A stretch of 64,000 bases of DNA from FEN-1219 sp963810755 (GCA_963810755.1 CAWEOP010000006.1:434001-498000); one strand, 5' to 3'; shown: positions 16,957-26,317, counted from the stretch's first letter. Translations and numbers: made by a program. The notes: generated by a model not told the origin, from the letters alone.

Positions 16957-18255
16957 TCAGGGGTCGACGAGCGCCTGGTAAGTGAGCGAGCGCGCTAGGT
17001 TCTGGATGTTCGGCATGCCGCCGGGGCCCGCCATCCGCTGGATCATGCCGACGAACACGACGTCGTTCGTCGGGTCCACCCAGAACCACGTGCCGGCGGC
17101 TCCGTCCCAGAGGTAGCTGCCTTCGCCCGTCGTGCTGCCGGCCGCGTGCGGGTCGTAGAACACGGCGACGTCGTAGCCGAAGCCGAAGCCCTTGCGCAGG
17201 CGTTGCAGGCCGATGCCGAAGCGCCCGTCGAGCAGCTTGTCCGCGAGATGATTCGCGCGCATGAGGTCGACGGACGACGGCGAGAGAATCCGCTTGCCCT
17301 CGAGCTCGCCGCCGTTCGCGAGCATGGCGGCGAAGCGCGCGTAGTCGCGCGCCGTGGAATAGAGCCCGCCTCCGCCCGACGCGAGCCCCGGGACCGTGCT
17401 GACGTTCGGATCGCGCGGCACGGGAGCGAGCGCGTTCTTCGCCGCGTCGAACGAGTAGATCGTCGCGAGCCGCGGCAGCTTGTCGGACGGCACCGCGAAG
17501 CCCGTGTCGCGCATCCCGAGCGGCTCGAAGATCTCGGTGCGCATGAACTCGGGCAGCGACTTGCCCGACAGCTTCTCGACGAGGTAGCCCTGGACGTCGA
17601 CCGACACGCTGTACTCCCACTGCTCGCCGGGCTGATACGCGAGCGGAATCGCCGCGAGCTGCGTAATGAACGCGGGCAGCGATGGCGCGGAGAGCGGGTT
17701 CCTCTCCTGATACATCTTGTCGACCGGCGACTGGCCGAAGAAGCCGTATGTAAAGCCAGCCGTATGGGTGAGCAGCTCCCCGACCGTCGGCGCGTGCGCC
17801 GGCTTCGCGAGATTCATCGCGCCCGACGGACCGGCACCCGCGTATACCTGCAGGTCCTTGAACTCCGGGATATGGCGCGCGAGCGCATCGTCGGGATGCC
17901 ACTTGCCCTGCTCGTAGAGCTTCATCATCGCAACGCCGGTGATCGGTTTCGTCATCGAATAGATTCGAAAGATCGAATCGCGTGCCATCGGCGCCTTGGA
18001 CGCGAGGTCCTGCGAACCGTACGCGTCGAAATTCACGATCTGCCCGTGGCGCGCGACGAGCGTCACGATGCCAGCAAGATGCCCCTGGTCGACGAGCTTG
18101 TGCATCTCGCTGTCGAGCAGCGCGAGGCGCTCGGCCGAGAAACCGACCGTCTCGGGCTTCGCGGCGGGCAACTCCGCCGCGACGACCGCCACCGACACCG
18201 TCAACGCAGCGAGCAGCCCACCGGCGACTGCCGCGATCGAGCTACGCAGCGACAT
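16957..18255 (-). CDS. serine hydrolase, class C beta-lactamase-related
   Basis: The ATG at 18255 follows AAGGGGGAATCGCC and begins a signal peptide (cleaved near residue 27, VAAE). The 432-residue product has the penicillin-binding fold markers Ser100-Met-Thr-Lys103 (IYSMTKPI) and Tyr215-Ser-Val-Ser218, with FEPLGMRDTGF after them. The KTG box is not evident; GAAGTWFWVDP occupies its place, as in EstB-type esterases. It is therefore more likely a carboxylesterase or D-amino-acid peptidase than a beta-lactamase. It begins 20 bases after the malic enzyme stop on the same strand, so it may share that transcript. Confidence 0.85.
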   Translation of the reverse strand: MSLRSSIAAVAGGLLAALTVSVAVVAAELPAAKPETVGFSAERLALLDSEMHKLVDQGHLAGIVTLVARHGQIVNFDAYGSQDLASKAPMARDSIFRIYSMTKPITGVAMMKLYEQGKWHPDDALARHIPEFKDLQVYAGAGPSGAMNLAKPAHAPTVGELLTHTAGFTYGFFGQSPVDKMYQERNPLSAPSLPAFITQLAAIPLAYQPGEQWEYSVSVDVQGYLVEKLSGKSLPEFMRTEIFEPLGMRDTGFAVPSDKLPRLATIYSFDAAKNALAPVPRDPNVSTVPGLASGGGGLYSTARDYARFAAMLANGGELEGKRILSPSSVDLMRANHLADKLLDGRFGIGLQRLRKGFGFGYDVAVFYDPHAAGSTTGEGSYLWDGAAGTWFWVDPTNDVVFVGMIQRMAGPGGMPNIQNLARSLTYQALVDP

Positions 18256-18275
18256 GGCGATTCCCCCCTTCAACG

Positions 18276-19985
18276 TTAGAGCGGCTCGAAGCTCGGGTAG
18301 TCCGGGTCCCACATGCTTTGCTTGACGGCCTGCTCGATCGCGCTCTCGTCCATGGTGGCGACGCCTTCGCGTATCGCCTCGCGCGCGACGGCGAGTGCGA
18401 CCGCATACGAAACCGACCGAAGCCGCGCAACCGACGGGAACAGCAGACCGAGGTCGCGCTCTTCAGCCGTCACGAGCGCCGCGAGCGTTTTCGACGCGGC
18501 ATTCGCCATGCCGTTCGTGACCTTGCGCGCACGCACCGCCAGCGCGCCGAGGCCGAGACCCGGAAAAATGAAGACGTTGTTCCCCTGCCCCACGCGGAAA
18601 CGCTTGCCGCCGCACTCGACGTCGCGGAACGGGCTACCGGTCGCGACGAGACAGCGGCAGTCCGTCCACGCGTAGAGATCCCGCGGCTGCGCCTCGGAAT
18701 TCGCGCTCGGATTCGACGACGGGAAAATCACGGGTCGTTCGACGTGCGCCGCCATTTCGCGGACGAGGCGCTCGTCGAACGCGTTAGTGACTCCGGATAA
18801 ACCGATCAGCATCGTCGGCCGCCATTTGCGCACGACGTTGTACAGCGATCTCCCTTCGGTGCCGTCGAGCCCCGCATCCCGTGCGAGCGCCGCGGGCCAT
18901 GCGAGCTCGCGCTTGTACGGGTCCCGGATCCGACCATCGTCGACGACGAGGCCGCTGCGATCGAGCACGGCGACGACCGCCGCCCGGCGTTCGGCGTCGA
19001 CTCCTTCCTCCGCGAGCTGCGTCTTGATCTGGCGCGTAACGCCAAGACCAGCCGCGCCTGCGCCGTAGATCACGATGCGTTGGTCGGCCAAACGCTCGCC
19101 CTTGATCTTCAGCGCGCTATTCAAGCCCGCCATCACGACGGCCCCGGTTCCCTGGATGTCGTCGTTGAACGACGGCACGCGGTCGACGTACCGGTCGAGT
19201 ATCGCGAGCGCGTTGTCCTTGCGGAAGTCTTCCCATTGCACGAGCGCGTCGGGCATCACGGCTCGGACCGCCGCGACGAACTCGTCGACGAGCTCGAGAT
19301 ACTCGCTGCCGCGCAGCCTGCGCGCAGGCCAGCCGAGATACTGATCGTCCGCGAGCAGATCTTCGTTGTCGGTGCCGAAGTCGAGGCTCACCGGCAGCGC
19401 GCTCGCGGGGTCGATACCGGCCGCCGCCGTGTACAGCGCCAGCTTCCCCACCGAGATCGCCATCCCGCCCGCGCCTTGATCGCCTAGCCCTAAGATCGAC
19501 TCGTTGTCCGTCACGACGAGCAGACGGATGGTGTTGCGCTTGCCGACGATGTTGCGGAGCACGTCGGCCATCCGGCCTTTCATGTCGGGCGTTATCCACA
19601 CGCCGCCGCCGCCCTGGAACACGCGGCTGAAGCGCTGCACCGCCGTACCGACGGTCGGTGTGTAGACGATCGGCATCAGATCTTCGAGATGCTCGATCAG
19701 CACTTTGTAGAAGAGGTGCGCGTTGCGATTGAGCAGCGCGCTCAGCAAGAGATATTTCTGCAAGTCGTCCGACTGTGCTTGGACCTGCTCGTAGATGCGC
19801 TCGGCCTGCTGCTTCTGGTTCGTGCTCTTGAACGGCAGCGACCCCTCGAGACCTAGCCCTAGACGTTCCTCGGACGAGAACGCCGTCCCCTTGTTGAGCA
19901 TCGGATTGCGCGCGACGTCCGCCCCCCGAGAAGCGGTTTTGATCGTGCGCACGGGGCGCTCTGACGTTCGTTTATCGATAGTCAA
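18276..19985 (-). CDS. maeA: NAD-dependent malic enzyme (SfcA/MaeA type)
   Basis: This converts malate to pyruvate and CO2 in the cytoplasm. The 569-residue sequence follows the large-subunit bacterial and eukaryotic type: LNKGTAFSSEERLGLGLEG, MPIVYTPTVGTAVQRFS with the catalytic Tyr, LVVTDNESILGLGDQGAGG, FNDDIQGTGAVV with metal-binding residues, VIYGAGAAGLGV as NAD site, and VIFPSSNPSANSEAQP and FIFPGLGLG near the end. The start is uncertain: TTG at 19985 gives the longest frame, a GTG 11 codons further in is possible, and no strong ribosome site decides. The serine hydrolase follows after 20 bases. Confidence 0.93.
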   Translation of the reverse strand: MTIDKRTSERPVRTIKTASRGADVARNPMLNKGTAFSSEERLGLGLEGSLPFKSTNQKQQAERIYEQVQAQSDDLQKYLLLSALLNRNAHLFYKVLIEHLEDLMPIVYTPTVGTAVQRFSRVFQGGGGVWITPDMKGRMADVLRNIVGKRNTIRLLVVTDNESILGLGDQGAGGMAISVGKLALYTAAAGIDPASALPVSLDFGTDNEDLLADDQYLGWPARRLRGSEYLELVDEFVAAVRAVMPDALVQWEDFRKDNALAILDRYVDRVPSFNDDIQGTGAVVMAGLNSALKIKGERLADQRIVIYGAGAAGLGVTRQIKTQLAEEGVDAERRAAVVAVLDRSGLVVDDGRIRDPYKRELAWPAALARDAGLDGTEGRSLYNVVRKWRPTMLIGLSGVTNAFDERLVREMAAHVERPVIFPSSNPSANSEAQPRDLYAWTDCRCLVATGSPFRDVECGGKRFRVGQGNNVFIFPGLGLGALAVRARKVTNGMANAASKTLAALVTAEERDLGLLFPSVARLRSVSYAVALAVAREAIREGVATMDESAIEQAVKQSMWDPDYPSFEPL

Positions 19986-20228
19986 TTTCGATTTGCTCGA
20001 GGCCGCCTGGTTGACGATGCCGACGATCCGGAGCGGCGCTGCGCAGTGTAGCCAAAATCCGGGCGGCCAATCGAACCCCGGGGTTTGGCTACGGCGCCCG
20101 GCGCTCCACGGGCGCCGCGAACAACCTTTATTAGATCAGTGTCTTGCAGGGCCACTGTAAACGCAGCGGCGGCCCGCGCGTTGATCGCGTTAAGCTGCCA
20201 TCCGCAGTACCTCGATCCGGGATTTGCG

Positions 20229-21818
20229 ATGCTGACGCAAGAAGCGGCGATCGCCGCCAACCGATTCGGCCTCGGCGCTCGCCCGCGCGACGCCGCCCTC
20301 GTCGCGGACGATCCGCGCGGTTGGCTCGAGCAGCAGCTCGGCGCGGCGCAAGGCGCGCCGAGCGAATCCTCGACCCCGCCCGAATCCGCGCGCGTGCTCC
20401 AGGAGCTTCGCGAGCTGCGCGCCGCGCGCCAAGTCGCCGCGCAAGTCCGCGCGAACGCCGGAGCTGCGCGGCCGCCCGCGCGCCGCGGAGCCGCGCCCGC
20501 GGACGACGCGCCGCCTCCGGGCGAACCGGCCACTCCCGCGCCGCCGGGTGTGCCGCCCGGAATCGACGAAGCCGCGATTCGAGAATTCGGGCAATTCGCG
20601 CGCCAGCATTACATGACGTACGCGAACGAACGGCACCGGCGTGCAATCGAGACGGATCAGCCGTTCGTCGAACGGCTCGTGCACTTCTGGTCGAATCACT
20701 TCGCCGTGTCCGCGGACAAGCTGCTCGTCGGCCCGCTCGCGGGGCTGTACGAGCAGGAAGCGATCCGGCCGCGCGTAACGGGCAGCTTCTACGATTTGCT
20801 GGTCGCCGCGGAACGCCACCCCGCGATGAACCTGTACCTCGACAACACGACGTCGATGGGCGAAGGGTCGACCGCGGCGCGCCTCGCGCGCAGCCGCGGG
20901 CGCGAGCTCGGGCTCAACGAGAACCTCGCGCGCGAGATCCTCGAGCTGCACACGCTCGGCGTGGACGGCGGCTACAGCCAGCAGGACGTCACGGAGTTCG
21001 CGAAAGTGATTACCGGCTGGTCGATCGGCGGACCGATCGGACCGGGCGCCGGCGGCCTCGGCCGTCCTGCCGCAACTGGCGGCGCGAACGGCCCCGGCAA
21101 CGGCGGACCCGCGGGCAACGCGCGGGCGGCCGCGTTCGCCGGCGGCGAGCCCGGCGAGTTCTACTTCCGCCCGTTCATGCACGAGCCCGGCGACAAGACC
21201 GTGCTCGGCAAGCGCTTCAAGGAACGCGGCGTCGAGGAAGGCGAAGAGGTGCTTGCGATGCTCGCGAAGCACCCGGCGACCGCGAAGCACCTCGCGGTGA
21301 AGCTCGCGAGGCACTTCGTGGCGGACGATCCGCCCGCCGCGCTCGTCGAACGGCTCGCCGCCGTCTATATGAAGAACGACGGCGAGCTCGTGCCCGTCTA
21401 CCGCGCGTTGATCGCGGCGGACGAGAGCTGGCGCCAGCCTCTCGCGAAGTACAAGACGCCGCAGGATTTCGTGCTGTCGACGTTCCGCGCGCTCGATCAC
21501 GTTCCGGAGAACCTGCAGCAAATCACCGGCATCTTGGGCGAGCTCGGTCAGCGGCCGTTCACGCCCGGATCGCCGGCCGGCTGGCCGGACGTCGCGGCGA
21601 ACTGGGATGGCAGCGACGCGCTCTTGAAGCGCATCGAGTGGGGCGCGGCCGTGGGTAAGCGCGTGGGCGCGACGGCGAGAGGCTTCGACGCCGCGGATCT
21701 CACGGCCGCGGTTCTGGGCCCGGTCAACGACGCGACACTCGCGAGCATCCGCGGCGCGGGCAACGCGGGCCAAGGCCTCGCGCTCTTGATCGCCGCCCCC
21801 GAGTTTCAGAGGAGATGA
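20229..21818 (+). CDS. DUF1800 domain-containing protein
   Basis: The 529-residue product starts at the ATG at 20229, where the typical DUF1800 N terminus MLTQEAAIAANRFGLGARP begins. Further markers are RLVHFWSNHFAVSADK, YDLLVAAERHPAMNLYLDN, NENLAREILELHTLGVDGGYSQQDVTEFAKVITGW (spanning about residues 230-265), and ARHFVADDPP. A Gly/Ala/Asn-rich insert follows the GWSIGG stretch. It overlaps the DUF1501 gene by four bases (ATGA). The two families are nearly always encoded together in proteobacteria and planctomycetes; they are thought to be exported, and no function is established. Confidence 0.9.
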   Translation: MLTQEAAIAANRFGLGARPRDAALVADDPRGWLEQQLGAAQGAPSESSTPPESARVLQELRELRAARQVAAQVRANAGAARPPARRGAAPADDAPPPGEPATPAPPGVPPGIDEAAIREFGQFARQHYMTYANERHRRAIETDQPFVERLVHFWSNHFAVSADKLLVGPLAGLYEQEAIRPRVTGSFYDLLVAAERHPAMNLYLDNTTSMGEGSTAARLARSRGRELGLNENLAREILELHTLGVDGGYSQQDVTEFAKVITGWSIGGPIGPGAGGLGRPAATGGANGPGNGGPAGNARAAAFAGGEPGEFYFRPFMHEPGDKTVLGKRFKERGVEEGEEVLAMLAKHPATAKHLAVKLARHFVADDPPAALVERLAAVYMKNDGELVPVYRALIAADESWRQPLAKYKTPQDFVLSTFRALDHVPENLQQITGILGELGQRPFTPGSPAGWPDVAANWDGSDALLKRIEWGAAVGKRVGATARGFDAADLTAAVLGPVNDATLASIRGAGNAGQGLALLIAAPEFQRR

Positions 21819-23023
21819 CGAACATGGATCGTCGCACCCTGCTCCGCACTTCGATCCAGCTCACGCTGCTCGCGCCGTTTGCGCGGATCGCACATGCGGT
21901 CGCCGAAAGCCAAGCGCGCTTCGTGCTCGTGATCTTGCGCGGCGCGCTCGACGGGCTCGCGGCCGTCGCGCCGTACGCCGACCCGCAGTATCGCAACCTG
22001 CGTGGCGCGCTCGCGCTCGACTCGCCGGGCACCGACGGCGGCGTTCTGAAGCTCGACGGTACGTTCGGCCTACACCCGTCGCTCACGAGCCTGCACGCGA
22101 TGTACGAAGCGAAGGAGCTCGCGGTGCTGCACGCCGTCGCGACTCCGTATCGCGAACGCTCGCACTTCGACGCGCAGAAGGTGCTCGAAGCGGGCGGCTT
22201 GGCCCCGAGCACTAGCGACGGCGGGTGGCTCAATCGCGCGCTCGCAGAGCTCGAGCGCGAAGGTGGCTCGCGCGGCGCGATCGCGCTTGCCGAAAGCGTG
22301 CCGCTCGTGCTGCGCGGCGCGTTCGAGGTGAGCACGTGGGCGCCGTCGCAGCTGCCCGATACGGATGCGGACTTGCTCGCGCGCGTGCGCCGCATGTACG
22401 AGGCGTCTGATCCGCGGCTCGCGGATCGGCTGATCGAGGCGCTCGACGCGCGCGACATCGCCGGCGACGCCGCCGCGAGCGGCGGCGGCATGGGGGGTGC
22501 CCGTGGCGGCGTGCAGATCACGCCGATCGTGACCGCGGCCGCGCGCTTCTTGAAGAGCCCGAACGGCCCGCGCGTCGCCGCGATCGACGTCGGCGGCTGG
22601 GACACGCACGCGAACCAAGGCGCGGCACAGGGCAATCTCGCGCTCCGGCTGCGCGGGCTCGACGCCGGCCTGCAGACGCTGAAAACCGAGCTCGGCCCGG
22701 TTTGGAAGGACACGACGGTGCTGATCGTCACCGAGTTCGGCCGCACGGTCGCCGTGAACGGCACGCGCGGCACCGACCACGGGACGGCGGGCTGCGCGTT
22801 CCTCGCGGGCGGCGCGGTGAGCGGCGGCCGCGTGATCGCCGATTGGCCAGGCCTCGCGCAGCGCGATCTGCACGAGGGCCGCGACTTGCGCGCGACGACC
22901 GACTTGCGCGGCGTGTTCAAAGGCGTGCTGGCCGCGCGGTTCGGCATCTCCGAGGCCGCGCTCGAGACGAGCGTGTTTCCCGGCAGCGCGAGCGTCGCGC
23001 CGCTCGAGCTCGTCGCCGTCTAG
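21815..23023 (+). CDS. DUF1501 domain-containing protein
   Basis: DUF1501 proteins belong to the alkaline phosphatase/sulfatase-like fold and pair with DUF1800. The product has 402 residues from the ATG at 21815 (overlapping the upstream stop) or 399 from the ATG at 21824. The N terminus MDRRTLLRTSIQLTLLAPF resembles a twin-arginine signal, though the second residue block is weak. Family markers are LVILRGALDGLAAVAPYADP, LHPSLTSLHAMYEAKELAVLHAV, SHFDAQKVLE, DVGGWDTHANQG, TEFGRTV and NGTRGTDHGTAG, which hold the metal-site Asp and His residues. Expected to act outside the inner membrane with its partner. Confidence 0.9.
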   Translation: MTNMDRRTLLRTSIQLTLLAPFARIAHAVAESQARFVLVILRGALDGLAAVAPYADPQYRNLRGALALDSPGTDGGVLKLDGTFGLHPSLTSLHAMYEAKELAVLHAVATPYRERSHFDAQKVLEAGGLAPSTSDGGWLNRALAELEREGGSRGAIALAESVPLVLRGAFEVSTWAPSQLPDTDADLLARVRRMYEASDPRLADRLIEALDARDIAGDAAASGGGMGGARGGVQITPIVTAAARFLKSPNGPRVAAIDVGGWDTHANQGAAQGNLALRLRGLDAGLQTLKTELGPVWKDTTVLIVTEFGRTVAVNGTRGTDHGTAGCAFLAGGAVSGGRVIADWPGLAQRDLHEGRDLRATTDLRGVFKGVLAARFGISEAALETSVFPGSASVAPLELVAV

Positions 23024-23143
23024 CTTCGCTACCCGCACGCCCTTGCGCTGGCGCCGACTGTGCCGCGCGTGAACCGGGGTGCTACCGCACCGCGCGCCCC
23101 GTAAACTGTGCGCCCGACAAGTGTCCGCCGATCCGAGAGCCCA

Positions 23144-23428
23144 ATGAAAAGCAAATCGAACCGCGTCATCGTGACCGTGATCGGCGTCGACACGGTCGGC
23201 ATCATCGCGAAGGTTTCCGCCGTGCTCGCCGAGGCGAACGCGAATATCGTCGACATCTCTCAGACGACGCTGCGCGAGTTCTTCACGATGATCATGATGG
23301 CCGATCTCGACAAGGCGACCGTGCCGTTCGACGAGCTCAAGCGCCGTCTCAACGCGAAAGGCGACGAGATGGGCCTCAAGATCGACGCGCAGCACGAGGA
23401 CGTCTTCAAGTTCATGCACCGGGTCTGA
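23144..23428 (+). CDS. ACT domain protein (UPF0237 family)
   Basis: A 94-residue protein made of one ACT domain and a short tail: VIVTVIGVDTVGIIAKVSAVLAEANANIVDIS is the first beta-alpha-beta unit and FFTMIMMADL the next strand. ACT domains bind amino acids or other small ligands and act as sensors. The ATG at 23144 is preferred over an upstream alternative start because it matches the family N terminus. It is followed after 80 bases by UPF0210, its usual partner, suggesting that this protein regulates that enzyme. Confidence 0.88.
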   Translation: MKSKSNRVIVTVIGVDTVGIIAKVSAVLAEANANIVDISQTTLREFFTMIMMADLDKATVPFDELKRRLNAKGDEMGLKIDAQHEDVFKFMHRV

Positions 23429-23472
23429 GCCGCAGGGGCGGACACACTCGCGCGGACATCATTGGCCAAACA

Positions 23473-23496
23473 TGCTCGGGCAGACGCGCCCGAGCA
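23473..23496 (+). promoter_or_regulatory. hairpin in the leader of the UPF0210 gene
   Basis: TGCTCGGG (23473-23480) and CCCGAGCA (23489-23496) form a perfect 8-bp stem with an 8-base loop, ending 12 bases before the ATG at 23509. It is close enough to affect ribosome access or to attenuate read-through from the ACT gene. Confidence 0.4.
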
Positions 23497-23508
23497 CACG
23501 AGAACACC

Positions 23509-24876
23509 ATGGCGATCCAGTTTTCCCCGCAGGAGATCCTCGAGACCATCCGGATGGTCCAGATGGAGAACCTCGACATCCGCACGATCACGATGGGCAT
23601 CAGCCTGCGCGGCTGCGCGGATCCGAGCCTCGAGGCGGCGGCGAAGAAGGCCTACGAGAAGATCTGCCGCTCCGCCGCGCGGCTCGTGGCCGCGGGCGAG
23701 GAGATCGAGCGCGAGTACGGCATCCCGATCATCAACAAGCGCGTGTCGGTCACGCCGGTCTCGCTCGTCGCGGAGGCCTCCGCGAGCGACGACTACGTGC
23801 TGTTCGCGGAGTATCTCGAGCGCGCCGCGAAGGAAGTCGGCGTGAACTTCCTCGGCGGCTTCTCCGCGCTCGTGCACAAGGGAATCACTCCGGGCGACGC
23901 GGCCCTGATCGACTCCATTCCGGAAGCGCTCGCACGGACCGAACGCGTCTGCGCGTCCGTGAACGTCGCGACGACGCGCGCAGGGATCAACATGGACGCC
24001 GTCGCACGGATGGGCGCCGTGATCTGCGAGGCCGCGGCACGCACGGCGGATCGCGACGGCATCGGCGCCGCGAAGCTCGTCGTGTTCTGCAACGCGGTGG
24101 AGGACAACCCGTTCATGGCGGGCGCGTTCCACGGTATCGGCGAGCCCGACTGCGTCGTGAACGTCGGAGTGAGCGGCCCCGGCGTCGTGGCGAATGCGGT
24201 CGAGGCGTCGCGACAAGCGGACTTCGGCGCGCTCGCGAGTGTGATCAAGCGGACCGCGTTCAAGATCACCCGCATGGGCGAGCTCGTGGGGCGCGCGGCG
24301 TCCGAGAAGCTCGGCGTGCCGTTCGGAATCGTGGACCTGTCGCTCGCGCCGACGCCCGCCCCGGGCGACAGCGTCGCGCGGGTGCTCGAGGCCATGGGGC
24401 TCGAGCGCATCGGCACGCACGGCTCGACCGCCGCCCTCGCGCTGCTGAACGACGCCGTGAAGAAAGGCGGCGCGATGGCGTCGAGCTACGTCGGCGGACT
24501 GTCGGGCGCGTTCATCCCGGTGTCCGAGGACTCCGCGATGATCGACGCGGCCGCGGCCGGCGCGCTCACGTTCGACAAGCTCGAAGCGATGACCTGCGTC
24601 TGCTCGGTGGGGCTCGACATGATCGCAGTCCCCGGCGACACGCCGGCATCGACGATCGCGGCAATCATCGCAGACGAGGCCGCGATCGGCATGATCAACC
24701 GAAAGACCACGGCGGTGCGGCTCATCCCCGCGCCCGGCAAGAAGGTCGGCGACATCGTGTCATTCGGCGGATTGCTGGGCCGCGCACCGGTGATCGCGCT
24801 GCATCGCGAATCGAGCGAAACGTTCATCGCGCGTGGCGGGCGTATCCCAGCGCCGCTCCAGGCGCTCAACAACTGA
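23509..24876 (+). CDS. UPF0210 / PFL family protein
   Basis: A 455-residue member of UPF0210 (DUF711, pyruvate formate-lyase-like fold): MAIQFSPQEILETIRMVQ, LDIRTITMGISLRGC, VNFLGGFSALVHKG, VCASVNVATTRAGINMDAV, FHGIGEPDCVVNVGVSGPG and AVKKGGAMASSYVGGLSGAFIPVSED are all typical. The start is the ATG at 23509, which begins the family N terminus exactly. The protein is cytoplasmic. Despite the fold it is not known to be a glycyl-radical enzyme. It is paired with the upstream ACT protein in most genomes that have it. The DUF488 gene begins nine bases after its stop. Confidence 0.92.
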   Translation: MAIQFSPQEILETIRMVQMENLDIRTITMGISLRGCADPSLEAAAKKAYEKICRSAARLVAAGEEIEREYGIPIINKRVSVTPVSLVAEASASDDYVLFAEYLERAAKEVGVNFLGGFSALVHKGITPGDAALIDSIPEALARTERVCASVNVATTRAGINMDAVARMGAVICEAAARTADRDGIGAAKLVVFCNAVEDNPFMAGAFHGIGEPDCVVNVGVSGPGVVANAVEASRQADFGALASVIKRTAFKITRMGELVGRAASEKLGVPFGIVDLSLAPTPAPGDSVARVLEAMGLERIGTHGSTAALALLNDAVKKGGAMASSYVGGLSGAFIPVSEDSAMIDAAAAGALTFDKLEAMTCVCSVGLDMIAVPGDTPASTIAAIIADEAAIGMINRKTTAVRLIPAPGKKVGDIVSFGGLLGRAPVIALHRESSETFIARGGRIPAPLQALNN

Positions 24877-24885
24877 TCGAGCGCG

Positions 24886-25494
24886 ATGCACGTCTACACG
24901 ATCGGTCATTCGAATCATCCCATCGACGAGTTCCTGGCTCTCCTGCGAACGCACGGCGTCGAGGCGATCGCCGACGTGCGCTCGCATCCGTACAGCCGAT
25001 TCAATCCGCAGTTCTCCTTGAAACGCTTGAGCGCGTCGCTCGAAGAAGCGGGAGTCGCTTATCTCTTTCTCGGCCGGGAGCTCGGCGCCCGCAGCGACGA
25101 TCCATCGGTCGTCGTTGACGGCAAAGTCGACTACGCGCGGCTCGCGAAAACGGCGCGGTTCCAAGAGGGCCTCGCGCGCGTCGCGGAGGCCGCGGGCCGC
25201 GCGCGCGTCGCGCTCATGTGCGCCGAGAAGGATCCGCTCGATTGCCACCGTGCGATCCTCGTTTGCCCCGAGCTTGCCGCGCGCGGCGTCGCCGCGCAGC
25301 ACATCCGCGAGCACGGGCGGCTCGAAAGCGCAGCGGAGCTCGAGGCGCGGTTGCTTGCCGCCGTTGGCGACGACAGTGACGGCAAGCAGCGCACGGCAGA
25401 CTTGTTCCCCGACCTTCGCGTCGACCGCGGCGAGCAAATCGCGCGGGCCTATCGCCGGCGCGGCCGGCAGATCGCGTTTACCGTACCGGGATAG
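24886..25494 (+). CDS. DUF488 domain-containing protein
   Basis: The 202-residue sequence shows DUF488 markers: IYTIGHSNHPIDEFLALL-like start (MHVYTIGHSNHPIDEF), VEAIADVRSHPYSRFNPQFS, YLFLGRELGAR and a Cys pair in ALMCAEKDPLDCHRAIL. The last two conserved Cys with the following His-Arg are diagnostic of this family. DUF488 proteins are small cytoplasmic proteins of unknown activity. It starts nine bases after the UPF0210 stop with no separate promoter visible, so it probably belongs to that transcript. The 40-residue tail is Arg- and Asp-rich. Confidence 0.87.
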   Translation: MHVYTIGHSNHPIDEFLALLRTHGVEAIADVRSHPYSRFNPQFSLKRLSASLEEAGVAYLFLGRELGARSDDPSVVVDGKVDYARLAKTARFQEGLARVAEAAGRARVALMCAEKDPLDCHRAILVCPELAARGVAAQHIREHGRLESAAELEARLLAAVGDDSDGKQRTADLFPDLRVDRGEQIARAYRRRGRQIAFTVPG

Positions 25495-25594
25495 CCTTCT
25501 CGTAGCGACGCGGGCGTGTTTCGACGCCGCGTATTCACCTGTCCGTCCGTTCGCCATTCTGGCGTCATCGATCGCGTCACGACTCGGCGCATCC

Positions 25595-25624
25595 TTGACA
25601 TACCTTGAAGCACAAGGCTAGTAT
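25595..25624 (+). promoter_or_regulatory. strong sigma-70-type promoter of the tonB-TPR operon
   Basis: A perfect TTGACA at 25595-25600 and TAGTAT at 25619-25624 are separated by 18 bases, within an AT-rich patch in otherwise GC-rich DNA. The spacer is filled by the inverted repeat at 25602-25618, so repressor binding there would block RNA polymerase. The tonB ATG is about 90 bases downstream. Confidence 0.7.
25602..25618. promoter_or_regulatory. PadR-type operator inside the tonB promoter
   Basis: CCTTG-AAGCA-CAAGG (25603-25617) is a perfect 5-bp inverted repeat with a 5-base centre, located between the -35 and -10 boxes. With one flanking base each side it matches the site at 27704-27720 upstream of padR at 13 of 17 positions. 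A half site, CAAGGTA, recurs at 25636-25642. Confidence 0.55.
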
Positions 25625-25714
25625 GCCTCTAACAGCAAGGTATAAGAGCGAAGCCTCTAGAGATGTCGTAAATCGAGGCCGCCAAATAGAAGCGGAGATG
25701 AACAGGAGGACGTC

Positions 25715-26317
25715 ATGGTCACGGCTCTGCGTTTTCCGTTTGCTGCAAGCTCGGGCGTTCTGGTTACTCTCGCGGTTTTCTCGGTGCTGTGGAGCTTCGT
25801 CAGCGTGCCCCTCGACGTTGGGCGGCCGCTGCCCAGCACCGTTGTCGAGTGGACGCGGCAGATTCAACAGACGCCCACCGAGAGCACGCGCACCGAGAAG
25901 CCCGTGCGCAAGCCGCCGCCTCCCGTGCCCGAGCCGCCGAGAGGCCAGATCGGTGGCAAGACCGTCGAATCGACGCCGTTCAAGAAAGTGGTCTTCGAGC
26001 CGCTGCGGCCGCAGCGAAGGATCGACGCCCCGATGCGCCCCGACGGCGACGTGATCCCCGTCGTCCGCCCCGCCCCGGACTATCCGCCGCGGCCGCTCGC
26101 TGCCGGTGTCGAAGGCTGGGTCCAGGTGCGGTTCACCGTGACGACGATCGGCACCGTGAAGGACGCCATCGTCGTGGATGCGGAGCCGAACAAGGTCTTC
26201 GACGACGCCGCGCTCAAGTCGATCGCTCGTTGGCGCTACAACCCGCGGGTCGAGAACGGCACGGCCGTCGAGCGAGTCGGACTGCAAGCGATCATCCGGT
26301 TCCAGATCGACAAGTAA
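25715..26317 (+). CDS. TonB-family protein (energy transducer)
   Basis: This 200-residue TonB-like protein has an N-terminal membrane helix (about residues 10-30, SSGVLVTLAVFSVLWSFVSV), a Pro/Glu/Lys linker (KPVRKPPPPVPEPP), and a TonB C-terminal domain from about residue 115: PVVRPAPDYPPRPLAAGVEGW, VQVRFTVTTIGTVKDAIVVD, FDDAALKSIARWRYNP. It would span the periplasm and deliver proton-motive force to outer-membrane receptors. No exbB or exbD is adjacent. The TPR gene follows after 28 bases. The preceding promoter has an apparent repressor site shared with padR. Confidence 0.88.
   Translation: MVTALRFPFAASSGVLVTLAVFSVLWSFVSVPLDVGRPLPSTVVEWTRQIQQTPTESTRTEKPVRKPPPPVPEPPRGQIGGKTVESTPFKKVVFEPLRPQRRIDAPMRPDGDVIPVVRPAPDYPPRPLAAGVEGWVQVRFTVTTIGTVKDAIVVDAEPNKVFDDAALKSIARWRYNPRVENGTAVERVGLQAIIRFQIDK

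Noticed and set aside
16957..18255. Class C beta-lactamase
   Set aside because: Ser-x-x-Lys and Tyr-x-Ser are present, but the KTG box is missing and the rest resembles EstB-type esterases.
20190..21773. Long antisense frame over the DUF1800 gene
   Set aside because: The sense strand has complete DUF1800 motifs and a coupled DUF1501 partner; the antisense product has none.
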